Origin: Rhodobiaceae bacterium
GTDB taxonomy: Bacteria; Pseudomonadota; Alphaproteobacteria; Parvibaculales; Parvibaculaceae
Assembly: GCA_002746275.1 (NCBI GenBank)
Contig: NVWR01000003.1
Span: forward strand, 251,789-262,620
Length of the DNA: 10,832 bases
Direction: 5' to 3'
Every line of letters begins with the position of its first letter. Position 1 is the first letter of the stretch. The notes beneath the pieces are model-generated. The model searched no databases and was not told where the DNA came from. It was given only the letters and a program-made list of their open reading frames with translations. Shown one piece after another: positions 1 through 5,605 of this stretch. The translations under genes were made by a program, and so were the position numbers.

Positions 1-747
1 TGAAGAGAGTTTCAAACCTTCTCTGTTCACTTTGCGCACGACTTCCGCACCAAGCTCACTTGCCAATGTCCGTAGTTTTTCCATCGAGGCATCATTGAGG
101 CCCCAGTAGAAAACAGCCCGGTCGATAAAAGCGGGTTCCGCACCTTCGAGGTTATGCAAACCAGCCGCAACATGATCACGAAGGTTGCGACCAAAGAAGT
201 GAAGCGCCTCCGCCTCCCCTTCCGGACTAACAAAGGCATCCGTATTTAATTCGATAAATCCATCTTCGCGACGCAGAGCAACATTCAGCCGCAACCAGTC
301 GTCCAGCACCGCGCGCGATCGCACGTCCTGACTAACCTCGCCCACCAGTTCCTCAAAACTAGGGGACCCATCCGACCGACGCTCATAGAGCGCCAACGGC
401 TGCCCGGTCTCATCAGCATACGGGGTGCGCCCCATCCAGATACCGGCAAGCTTGGACCCCAGTGACGCAGGCGCCGGCGGAGGAGAAGCACCTTCTCTCT
501 CATCCATCAGCCGTTTCACATCTTTTCGGTGCACCCCGGTCATAATGCTCACCGCGCTCTGAGTGACCCGGCCCTGACGTTCGGCTTCCTCAATGGCAAG
601 CTCGACAAAGAGCCCTTTCAATTCATCCACCAACTGGGGAAGTTGCACCCCGCGGCGGATCAACCCGCGCACAAGGGGTCGAAGCACCGTCCGCGCTGCC
701 TTCATAAACGCCCCTGAAGGCCCATTATTTCCGTTTGTTTCCGCCAT
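1..747 (-). CDS. DUF6502-like protein, 3' end outside window
   Basis: The frame is open for 249 codons from an ATG at 747 down to base 1 with no stop, so the C-terminus lies beyond the window. The N-terminal half has the pattern I associate with DUF6502: LRPLVRGLIRRGV at residues 22-34, then a helix-turn-helix-like stretch (TQSAVSIMTGVHRKDVKRL, about 62-80). A Pro/Ala linker follows at about 85-95, then a mixed helical domain. The biochemical function is unknown to me. The helix-turn-helix-like segment makes a DNA-binding or regulatory role possible, but that is inference. No signal peptide or membrane segment is visible. The start has no Shine-Dalgarno but has a TATAGT box 6 nt upstream, which suggests a leaderless message. 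The gene is transcribed away from tetR across a shared regulatory gap. The family call is from memory of the sequence pattern; the reading frame itself is secure. Confidence 0.75.
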   Translation of the reverse strand, partial: MAETNGNNGPSGAFMKAARTVLRPLVRGLIRRGVQLPQLVDELKGLFVELAIEEAERQGRVTQSAVSIMTGVHRKDVKRLMDEREGASPPPAPASLGSKLAGIWMGRTPYADETGQPLALYERRSDGSPSFEELVGEVSQDVRSRAVLDDWLRLNVALRREDGFIELNTDAFVSPEGEAEALHFFGRNLRDHVAAGLHNLEGAEPAFIDRAVFYWGLNDASMEKLRTLASELGAEVVRKVNREGLKLSS

Positions 748-776
748 ATCGAGACTATATCGGAGAAAAAGTGGGA
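748..776 (-). promoter_or_regulatory. -10 box 6 nt before the DUF6502-like ATG
   Basis: Read on the minus strand, TATAGT (754-759) is followed by six bases and then the ATG at 747. Transcription would therefore start at or next to the start codon. No good -35 hexamer is seen 16-18 bp upstream; that place is occupied by the palindrome at 771-787. The promoter may need an activator bound there, or the palindrome may be a repressor site. Confidence 0.4.
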
Positions 777-787
777 AAACTACCCAC
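771..787. promoter_or_regulatory. palindromic operator candidate 1
   Basis: The 17-bp sequence GTGGGAAAACTACCCAC has perfect GTGGG/CCCAC arms. It is one of two near-copies whose centres are 29 bp apart. It overlies the expected -35 region of the divergent DUF6502-like gene. Arm spacing and duplication fit binding of a dimeric regulator; which one is unknown. Confidence 0.5.
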
Positions 788-794
788 ATTTTTA

Positions 795-823
795 TTGACG
801 TGGGATATTTTCCCACATATCTT
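795..823 (+). promoter_or_regulatory. sigma70-type promoter of the putative sRNA
   Basis: TTGACG (795-800, five of six consensus bases) and TATCTT (818-823, four of six) are separated by 17 bp. The expected start is about 829-831, where a hairpin begins (830-850). The palindrome at 800-816 fills the spacer. Confidence 0.5.
800..816. promoter_or_regulatory. palindromic operator candidate 2
   Basis: The 17-bp sequence GTGGGATATTTTCCCAC has perfect six-base arms (GTGGGA/TCCCAC) and the same arm sequence and size as the site at 771-787. It occupies the spacer between the -35 and -10 boxes of the plus-strand promoter at 795-823, where a bound protein would be expected to block RNA polymerase. Confidence 0.55.
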
Positions 824-829
824 CCACTG

Positions 830-972
830 GTCACTGGCGGTGCTGGTGACACCCGATGAACACCAAGACGTCTGTCGGCACAGTTTTCTTCTGGCCGGTC
901 AGCATCCTCACCCCTTGCGTCTATGTTCAAAAGGTTGGGTCGGAGGGGTCGCAAGCGCCTCCGACCCTTTTT
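830..972 (+). ncRNA. candidate small RNA of about 140 nt
   Basis: The interval is bounded by a promoter (795-823) and an intrinsic terminator (937-972). It has a 5' hairpin right at the predicted start (GTCAC 830-834 with GTGAC 846-850, plus two possible G-U pairs). The middle is apparently less structured and includes a C-rich UCCUCACCCC stretch (905-914) that could pair with Shine-Dalgarno sequences. The only ATG frame (856) runs in frame through the terminator into tetR and has no convincing ribosome binding site, so I do not regard it as coding. I do not recognise it as 6S, SRP RNA, tRNA or tmRNA. It could instead be an untranslated, attenuated leader upstream of tetR. There is no expression evidence. 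Confidence 0.42.
937..972 (+). terminator. intrinsic terminator upstream of tetR
   Basis: A perfect 10-bp stem (GGGTCGGAGG 937-946 with CCTCCGACCC 958-967) and an 11-nt loop are followed by TTTTT (968-972) and further T-rich sequence. It points along the plus strand; the minus-strand reading lacks a U-run. It lies before the tetR promoter, so it must end a separate upstream transcript. Confidence 0.8.
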
Positions 973-973
973 C

Positions 974-1001
974 TTGCCTTGGGCGGGGATTTTTATATAA
1001 T
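974..1001 (+). promoter_or_regulatory. tetR promoter, leaderless arrangement
   Basis: A perfect TATAAT box (996-1001) has TTGCCT (974-979, four of six) 16 bp upstream. The tetR ATG begins 7 nt after the -10 box, so the message should have almost no 5' leader. ATAAT (997-1001) and ATTAT (1006-1010) form a small inverted repeat across the -10 box and start codon. It could be an autoregulatory operator, but it is short. Confidence 0.6.
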
Positions 1002-1008
1002 CTCCATT

Positions 1009-1602
1009 ATGCCAAAAATAGTCGATCACAATGAGCGACGCAAAGCTCTCACCTACGCCGCAATAGATGTCATCGCCCAACAGGGGCTAGACAGTGTCAG
1101 GCTCGTTGACATCGCCCGGGCGGCAGGCGTGACCACCGGTGCTCTCACTCACTATTTCGATGACAAAGACCAGCTGATTGCTGCTGCGTTGGATGAGGTA
1201 ATCTCGCGGGCCAACAGCCAGGCAGAAAAGAGCGGCGGCAGCCTGTTCGACATGCTCTCTGCCTTTCTGCCCCTTGATGCTAACGGACTGTGCGCCGCCC
1301 GCGTCTGGCTGGCCTTTTTCGGGCGCGCCATCGGCAGCAAGACCTTGGCGGACATTCACCGCCAATATTACGAAGAGTTTCAGACCCAGCTCATGGGGCG
1401 ATTGGCAAGCCAAACCACCATACCAACAAGCGACCACGCGGCACTGGCGGATGCGATGATTGCCGTCGTGGATGGCATCCTTGTGCGCGCCACCCTCGAT
1501 CCCGCAGGCTGGCCCGCCTCAAAACAACAAGACCATCTCGAAATGATCCTGAGCCCGCTGCTTGGCTCTGCATTAAAGCAACATGAGGAGGAAACCCGGT
1601 GA
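1009..1602 (+). CDS. TetR/BetI-type transcriptional repressor
   Basis: The protein has 197 residues, a normal TetR length. It has an N-terminal helix-turn-helix at about residues 29-50 (SVRLVDIARAAGVTTGALTHYF) and a BetI-type C-terminal ligand domain marked by WLAFF near residue 100 and a DGILVRATLDP stretch near the end. The opening MPKI followed by basic residues resembles E. coli BetI. The frame is open back to an ATG at 856, but that extension would run through the terminator at 937-972 and looks non-coding. The 1009 ATG sits at the conserved N-terminus and just behind a TATAAT box. Its stop overlaps the GTG of the dioxygenase gene by four bases, so regulator and enzyme are coupled. It most likely represses its own operon in response to the dioxygenase substrate or a related molecule. 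No choline-oxidation genes are adjacent, so the name betI is not justified. Confidence 0.9.
   Translation: MPKIVDHNERRKALTYAAIDVIAQQGLDSVRLVDIARAAGVTTGALTHYFDDKDQLIAAALDEVISRANSQAEKSGGSLFDMLSAFLPLDANGLCAARVWLAFFGRAIGSKTLADIHRQYYEEFQTQLMGRLASQTTIPTSDHAALADAMIAVVDGILVRATLDPAGWPASKQQDHLEMILSPLLGSALKQHEEETR
1585..1601 (+). promoter_or_regulatory. strong RBS fixing the GTG start of the dioxygenase
   Basis: GAGGAGG (1585-1591), a near-perfect Shine-Dalgarno, lies 7 nt before GTG at 1599. It is inside the last codons of tetR, and the GTGA overlap couples translation of the two genes. Confidence 0.8.
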
Positions 1603-2513
1603 CCCATCCAACAGTGGAGACCCTGCCAGCCAACGCCAGTAAGGCAAAAATCATGGCTATCATCAATCGCGATGGTGCCGTGATCCTGAAAGACGTGCTG
1701 ACCCCGCAAGAAATTGCGCAGCTCAAGTCGGAAGTTGACCCTTATGTGCAGGCCACCCCGGAGGGCCGGGATGATTTTACGGGCCGCTTCACAACCCGCA
1801 CTGGCGCTCTTGTTGCCAGATCACCCATGTGCCGAAACCTGATCATGAACCCACAGGTGCGCGCCGCAGCTGATGATCTCCTGCTCCCCAATTGCCAGCG
1901 CTACCAGCTCCACCTGACCCAAGTTATTCGCATCAAACCAGGGCAGAAAGAGCAGCCCATTCACCGCGACCGCTGGGCCTGGGGCAAATATCTGCAAGGT
2001 GTAGAACCCCAGCTCAATACAATCTGGGCTGTAACCGACTTTACCCAGGAAAATGGTGCAACCCAGGTCGTGCCCGGCTCAACCGAGTGGCCAGATGACA
2101 GAACCGCCAAGCCAAAGGAGATCGGGTACGCGGAAATGTCGGCGGGCTCTGTCCTGATTTACACAGGTTCCGTTTTTCACGGCGGCGGTGCTAACAAAAG
2201 CAAGGCCGACCGTGCCGGCATCAACATCACCTACACGCTGGGATGGCTGCGTCAGGAAGAGAATCAGTACCTTTCCTGCCCGCCGGACGTGGCAAAAACA
2301 CTCGATCCAGAGCTTCAGGCACTGATTGGGTATTCTATGGGCTCATATGCTCTGGGCTATTTCACCCCCCCACTCCCACCGGGAGAAGGCCCTGAGGTCG
2401 TGCCCCCCGAGTTCGCCCTCGGCGCCACGGAAGACGGGGCAGGCTTTGGTTCTGCGGAGATGCTGGAGGCTGTCGCCACCAGTACACCCCTCCCAAGTCA
2501 GACTGACGCCTGA
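1599..2513 (+). CDS. phytanoyl-CoA dioxygenase (PhyH) family Fe(II)/2-oxoglutarate oxygenase
   Basis: The protein has 304 residues and starts at GTG. Members of this family hydroxylate or halogenate small molecules using Fe(II), O2 and 2-oxoglutarate in the cytoplasm. Visible features are the HxD iron ligands in IHRDRWAWG (H122, D124) and the distal His in VFHGGGANKS (H194). R205, eleven residues later, is the likely 2-oxoglutarate carboxylate anchor, and the family-typical ENGATQVVPGS (151-161) precedes the distal His. All facial-triad residues are present, so it should be active. The C-terminal 60 or so residues are Pro/Gly/Glu-rich and outside the catalytic core. The substrate cannot be read from sequence. 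The neighbouring TetR regulator argues for an inducible role such as catabolism or modification of a lipid-like or amine compound, rather than housekeeping phytanate oxidation. No clear terminator follows the stop. Confidence 0.9.
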   Translation: MTHPTVETLPANASKAKIMAIINRDGAVILKDVLTPQEIAQLKSEVDPYVQATPEGRDDFTGRFTTRTGALVARSPMCRNLIMNPQVRAAADDLLLPNCQRYQLHLTQVIRIKPGQKEQPIHRDRWAWGKYLQGVEPQLNTIWAVTDFTQENGATQVVPGSTEWPDDRTAKPKEIGYAEMSAGSVLIYTGSVFHGGGANKSKADRAGINITYTLGWLRQEENQYLSCPPDVAKTLDPELQALIGYSMGSYALGYFTPPLPPGEGPEVVPPEFALGATEDGAGFGSAEMLEAVATSTPLPSQTDA

Positions 2514-2558
2514 CCTCATTCAAAAAGGCCAAAAAACAGGTCCAAGCGCCCCCAAAAG

Positions 2559-2585
2559 CCATTTGCGCCGGTTGACAGCAAATGG
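2559..2585. promoter_or_regulatory. 8-bp inverted repeat around the rplU -35 box
   Basis: CCATTTGC (2559-2566) and GCAAATGG (2578-2585) are perfect inverted repeats separated by 11 bp that contain the TTGACA -35 box. No T-run follows, so it is not a good terminator for the upstream operon. A regulator-binding site is the simpler reading, unproven. Confidence 0.4.
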
Positions 2586-2599
2586 TGCAGGACTATAGT
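2572..2599 (+). promoter_or_regulatory. rplU-rpmA promoter
   Basis: A perfect TTGACA (2572-2577) and TATAGT (2594-2599, five of six) are separated by 16 bp. The predicted start is near 2606, giving a 5' leader of about 64 nt. The leader contains CCAC/GTGG arms (2605-2608, 2615-2618) and a GGGGGCCCCC palindrome (2633-2642). Confidence 0.75.
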
Positions 2600-2669
2600 G
2601 CGCGCCACTCATCGGTGGTCCAATTTATATCTGGGGGCCCCCGGGTTTTGTTTTGCATGGAAATTCAAG

Positions 2670-2987
2670 ATGTTTGCAGTTATCCGCACTGGCGGTAAAC
2701 AATATCGGGTCGCTAAAGACGACGTGATCAAAGTTGAAAAGCTGGCCGGCGAGGCAGGCGACAAGATCGCCCTGACCGACGTATTGATGGTTGGCGGCGA
2801 AGGCGCCACAACCAAGGTTGGCGCACCCCTCGTCGATGGAGCCTCTGTTAAGGCAGAGATCGTCGAACAGGGCCGTTCGCGTAAGATCATTATCTTCAAG
2901 AAAAAGCGCCGCAAGAATTACCGGCGCACAGCGGGTCACCGTCAGCACGAAACGTTTTTGAAGATCACGGACATCGCAGCGGGTTAA
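2670..2987 (+). CDS. rplU: 50S ribosomal protein L21
   Basis: The product has 105 residues, the standard bL21 length. It begins [14 protein letters not shown], the highly conserved L21 N-terminus, and carries the [18 protein letters not shown] basic stretch that contacts 23S rRNA and the C-terminal [14 protein letters not shown] signature. The frame is open upstream to an ATG at 2598, but that falls within the -10 box of the promoter, so 2670 is the start. The Shine-Dalgarno is weak (GGA at 2659-2661). It is co-transcribed with rpmA 29 nt downstream, the near-universal bacterial pairing. Confidence 0.97.
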   Translation: MFAVIRTGGKQYRVAKDDVIKVEKLAGEAGDKIALTDVLMVGGEGATTKVGAPLVDGASVKAEIVEQGRSRKIIIFKKKRRKNYRRTAGHRQHETFLKITDIAAG

Positions 2988-3016
2988 TCTCGCGGTCCAT
3001 TCGGAGTTAAGAACAA

Positions 3017-3298
3017 ATGGCTCATAAAAAAGCAGGCGGCTCGTCCCGCAACGGTCGCGACAGTGAAGGCCGCCGTCTTGGCGTCAAAAAATCTGGCGGC
3101 CAGCGCGTGATCCCCGGCAACATCATCATCCGTCAGCGTGGCACCAAATGGCACCCCGGCACCAATGTCGGCATGGGCAAAGATCATACGATCTTCGCAG
3201 TCGTTGAAGGCACGGTAGCATTTCGCACCCGCGCCGGTGGCAAGACCTATGTATCGGTACTCCCGGCAGACATGCCAGTGGCAGCCGCAGCGGACTAA
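3017..3298 (+). CDS. rpmA: 50S ribosomal protein L27
   Basis: The product has 93 residues, beginning [20 protein letters not shown] as in other bL27 proteins whose N-terminal tail reaches the peptidyl-transferase centre. No Firmicutes-type cleavable N-terminal extension is present. Conserved core motifs [20 protein letters not shown] and [10 protein letters not shown] are present. GGAG at 3003-3006 serves as the ribosome binding site. It is the second gene of the rplU-rpmA operon and is followed by a strong terminator. The Ala-rich C-terminus is ordinary for alphaproteobacterial L27. Confidence 0.97.
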   Translation: MAHKKAGGSSRNGRDSEGRRLGVKKSGGQRVIPGNIIIRQRGTKWHPGTNVGMGKDHTIFAVVEGTVAFRTRAGGKTYVSVLPADMPVAAAAD

Positions 3299-3313
3299 AT
3301 AGCAGGTGACCCC

Positions 3314-3329
3314 GCCACCTGTAGGTGGC
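3314..3329 (+). other. small hairpin in the rpmA 3' region
   Basis: GCCACC (3314-3319) and GGTGGC (3324-3329) pair perfectly around a TGTA tetraloop. No T-run follows, so it is not itself a terminator. It may cap or protect the 3' end of the rplU-rpmA message upstream of the true terminator. Confidence 0.4.
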
Positions 3330-3360
3330 TGGCCAAGCTAAGAGTTCCAAAAGAATTCGA

Positions 3361-3390
3361 GAGGGAGATGGGCCACCATCTCCCTCTTTT
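3361..3390 (+). terminator. intrinsic terminator after rpmA
   Basis: A perfect 11-bp stem (GAGGGAGATGG 3361-3371 with CCATCTCCCTC 3376-3386) and a GCCA tetraloop are followed by TTTT (3387-3390) and CGTTT. It separates the ribosomal-protein operon from the acetyltransferase genes. Confidence 0.85.
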
Positions 3391-3411
3391 CGTTTCTCCC
3401 TCACGTAGCAG

Positions 3412-3437
3412 CCGACCAAAGTCGGGAGGAAGAAACC
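3412..3437 (+). promoter_or_regulatory. RBS of first GNAT gene, partly inside a hairpin
   Basis: The Shine-Dalgarno GGGAGGA (3424-3430) lies 7 nt before the ATG at 3438. A 5-bp hairpin, CCGAC (3412-3416) with GTCGG (3421-3425) around CAAA, takes up the first two bases of it and could modestly tune translation. I see no clear promoter between the terminator and this gene. Confidence 0.4.
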
Positions 3438-3974
3438 ATGATCGCCGAAACACTCAGCTTGGATGGAGAAGGGCTGCGCTTGCGCCCTCTCGTGCAGGAA
3501 GATGCACCCCGTGTTTACGAACTCGCCAGCAATTGGAACGTCGCCTCAATGCTTGCCCGCATGCCTTACCCCTACACCGAGAGTTCTGCCGAAGAATGGA
3601 TCAGCGGACATGTCGAAGGCCGGGCTTCTGGCAACAGCTGGCCTTTTGCAATTGAAGTTAGGTCCGAACTCGTGGGCGCAACTGGCTTGTCGCGCACAGA
3701 TGATGGTCCATACGAACTTGGATACTGGATTGGTGAGCCCTATTGGGGCCAAGGCATTGCGACCAAGGCTGCCCGCGTTATCGTCAAATTCGCCTTCGAC
3801 ATTCTGGGGGCCGACAGACTAATTTCCGGTCATTTCACCGAAAATTCCGCTTCCGGGCGCGTGCTGACAAATATTGGCTTCCAGAAAACAGGCAAGGAGA
3901 GCCGGTTCTGTGTGGCACGCGGGAAAAATGTAGACTGCATAGAGTTTGAACTGCATGCCAGCGAGATCTTCTGA
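3438..3974 (+). CDS. GNAT N-acetyltransferase, RimJ/RimL type (first of pair)
   Basis: The protein has 178 residues and a single GNAT domain. The N-terminal LRLRPLVQEDAP and the central YWIGEPYWGQGIATKAAR give the RimJ/RimL pattern. The second of these is the acetyl-CoA pyrophosphate-binding motif A (about residues 96-113). NSASGRVLTNIGF (about 135-147) is motif B. Proteins of this group transfer acetyl from acetyl-CoA to protein N-termini or to small amines; the substrate here is not evident. It shares NWNV-SML-R-PYPYT and WI-GH blocks with the next gene, showing descent from a duplication. Its stop overlaps the start of the second GNAT by one base. Position between L27 and Obg makes a ribosomal protein target attractive, but that is inference only. 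Confidence 0.9.
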   Translation: MIAETLSLDGEGLRLRPLVQEDAPRVYELASNWNVASMLARMPYPYTESSAEEWISGHVEGRASGNSWPFAIEVRSELVGATGLSRTDDGPYELGYWIGEPYWGQGIATKAARVIVKFAFDILGADRLISGHFTENSASGRVLTNIGFQKTGKESRFCVARGKNVDCIEFELHASEIF

Positions 3975-4489
3975 TGACCAAAATCCTGGAAACAGAGCGC
4001 CTGACCCTGCGCACCTTTAAGGCCGCAGATGCACCCCTTGTTGCGGAATATGTGGGCAACTGGAATGTCTGTTCCATGCTGTCGCGGGTACCCTATCCCT
4101 ATACGCGCGAGATGGCCGACCAGTGGATCGCAGGACACGCTGCCTCACCTGATATTACATGTGCCATCGACTTTGAAGACGCCTTCGTAGGCTGCATCGG
4201 CCAGGACCAGGAGTTCGGCTATTGGCTGGCGGAACCCTTTTGGGGCAAAGGCATCATGACAGAGGCAGCCCGTGCGTTCGTGAGTTTCCTCTTTGAGGAA
4301 AAAGGCATGCACGACCTTGCCTCAGGCTACAAAAAGGACAATACCGCTTCCGGCGCCGTCTTGCAGAAATGTGGTTTTGAGGTAGCCGGAGAAGGCACGC
4401 TTTTCTGTCTGGCTCAAGACAAGCAAATTGAGCGCTGGGAGGTAACCACAAACCGCCATATTTGGGAGAAAGTCCGCAAGGACTGGTAA
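3974..4489 (+). CDS. GNAT N-acetyltransferase, RimJ/RimL type (second of pair)
   Basis: The protein has 171 residues. The start ATG shares its A with the TGA of the preceding gene (TGATG), so translation is probably coupled. Motif A is FGYWLAEPFWGKGIMTEAAR and motif B is NTASGAVLQKCGF, both normal. Over the N-terminal 49 aligned residues I count 26 identities with the first GNAT, including an identical PYPYT. The C-terminal tails differ completely (this one ends RHIWEKVRKDW), so the two probably recognise different substrates. The tandem GNAT pair between rpmA and obgE is a recurring alphaproteobacterial arrangement as far as I recall. The substrate is unknown. Confidence 0.9.
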   Translation: MTKILETERLTLRTFKAADAPLVAEYVGNWNVCSMLSRVPYPYTREMADQWIAGHAASPDITCAIDFEDAFVGCIGQDQEFGYWLAEPFWGKGIMTEAARAFVSFLFEEKGMHDLASGYKKDNTASGAVLQKCGFEVAGEGTLFCLAQDKQIERWEVTTNRHIWEKVRKDW

Positions 4490-4523
4490 CCTCATGCTCA
4501 ACCAGACATTCCGCCATCATCAC

Positions 4524-4552
4524 TTGACCCGAACGCACGGACAGGCTCAAAA
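4524..4552 (+). promoter_or_regulatory. possible obgE promoter
   Basis: TTGACC (4524-4529, five of six) is followed after 17 bp by TCAAAA (4547-4552), a poor -10 box. If used, the transcript would start within a few bases of the obgE ATG. Read-through from the GNAT genes is an equally good explanation. Confidence 0.25.
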
Positions 4553-4561
4553 GAGACGATT

Positions 4562-5605
4562 ATGAAGTTCTTAGACGAAGCAAAAATCTACGTACGTTCC
4601 GGCGATGGCGGAGCTGGCTCTGTCAGCTTTCGCCGCGAGAAGAATCTCGAGTTCGGCGGCCCCAATGGCGGCGACGGCGGCCGGGGCGGCTCTGTGATCG
4701 TCGAGTGTGTTGATGGCCTCAATACGCTGATCGATTACCGCTATATGCAGCATTTCAAGGGCAAGACCGGCACCCACGGCATGGGACAAAACAAGTCCGG
4801 CGCAAATGGTGAGGATTCTCTCATCAAAGTCCCTGTTGGCACCCAGGTTTTCGAAGAAGACAACGAGACCTTGCTCGCCGACATGACGCGTGTAGGCCAG
4901 AGGATTGTGATCCTGACAGGCGGCAATGGCGGTTTCGGCAATTCCCACTTCAAGAGCCCCACCAACCGCGCGCCCCGACACGCGAACCCTGGCCTGGAAG
5001 GTCAGGAAATGTGGATTTGGCTGCGGTTGAAATTAATCGCGGACGCGGGGCTCGTGGGTCTCCCCAATGCCGGCAAAAGCACATTCCTTGCTGCCGTCTC
5101 CAATGCCAAACCAAAAATCGCCGACTATCCATTCACCACCCTCAACCCCAACCTTGGCATGGTGGAAACCGATGGCCACAGCTTCGTGCTGGCCGACATT
5201 CCCGGCCTGATCGAAGGGGCCCATGAGGGCGCCGGTCTCGGCGACCGCTTTCTGGGCCATGTGGAACGCACCAACATTCTGCTTCATCTGGTCGATGGCA
5301 CGAACGAAGATGTCGCCTCGGCCTATCGCACAATCAAGGGTGAACTGGAGGCCTATGGACAAGGTTTAGTCGATAAACCCACCATCGTGGCCCTCAACAA
5401 GTGTGATGCCCTGACACCAGATGTACTCGACGCACGAAAAGCAGAGCTGGAAGCGGCCTGTGGACACGAGGTCGTAACCCTCTCCGGCGTCTCCGGTAGC
5501 GGCGTCCGCGAAGTTCTGCACATGCTGCTGAAAGAAATCAATGCACGCCGGGCCGCACGCAAAGTCGTACAGGAGGACGCCTCCACAGAAGGGTGGAGCC
5601 CATGA
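4562..5605 (+). CDS. obgE: Obg-family GTPase, 50S assembly
   Basis: The protein has 347 residues, the usual length for alphaproteobacterial Obg. The glycine-rich Obg fold covers about 1-158 ([20 protein letters not shown] start, repeated GGxGG turns). The G domain follows, with G1 GLPNAGKST (166-174), TT in G2, G3 DIPGLIEGA (212-220), G4 NKCD (279-282) and a G5-like LSGVSGSG (307-314). There is no room for the long C-terminal OCT domain of Gram-positive Obg. The protein binds GTP, joins late 50S intermediates and links ribosome maturation to growth. Only a weak Shine-Dalgarno is seen (GAG, 4553-4555). The last four bases overlap proB. Location next to rplU-rpmA is the classical arrangement. 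Confidence 0.97.
   Translation: MKFLDEAKIYVRSGDGGAGSVSFRREKNLEFGGPNGGDGGRGGSVIVECVDGLNTLIDYRYMQHFKGKTGTHGMGQNKSGANGEDSLIKVPVGTQVFEEDNETLLADMTRVGQRIVILTGGNGGFGNSHFKSPTNRAPRHANPGLEGQEMWIWLRLKLIADAGLVGLPNAGKSTFLAAVSNAKPKIADYPFTTLNPNLGMVETDGHSFVLADIPGLIEGAHEGAGLGDRFLGHVERTNILLHLVDGTNEDVASAYRTIKGELEAYGQGLVDKPTIVALNKCDALTPDVLDARKAELEAACGHEVVTLSGVSGSGVREVLHMLLKEINARRAARKVVQEDASTEGWSP

Noticed and set aside
771..816. MraZ-type binding boxes
   Set aside because: MraZ boxes are direct TGGG-type repeats with regular spacing before the cell-division cluster. Here the motifs are inverted repeats and no mraZ or division genes are present.
856..1008. 51-codon N-terminal extension of the TetR protein starting at an ATG at 856
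   Set aside because: It would run through a perfect intrinsic terminator and the tetR promoter, has no good ribosome binding site and adds non-TetR-like sequence. Known family members begin at the equivalent of 1009.
2633..2654. GGGGGCCCCC followed by T-rich sequence as a terminator in the rplU leader
   Set aside because: The palindrome has no loop-forming bases and the T-run is interrupted. A terminator there would shut off rplU-rpmA. It could at most be a weak attenuator.
2598..2669. 24-codon extension of L21 starting at 2598
   Set aside because: The start lies in the -10 box of the promoter, and L21 proteins begin at [11 protein letters not shown].
5593..5601. GTG start of proB at 5593
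   Set aside because: It would add only three residues; the ATG at 5602 overlaps the obgE stop in the usual ATGA coupling. Kept only as an alternative.
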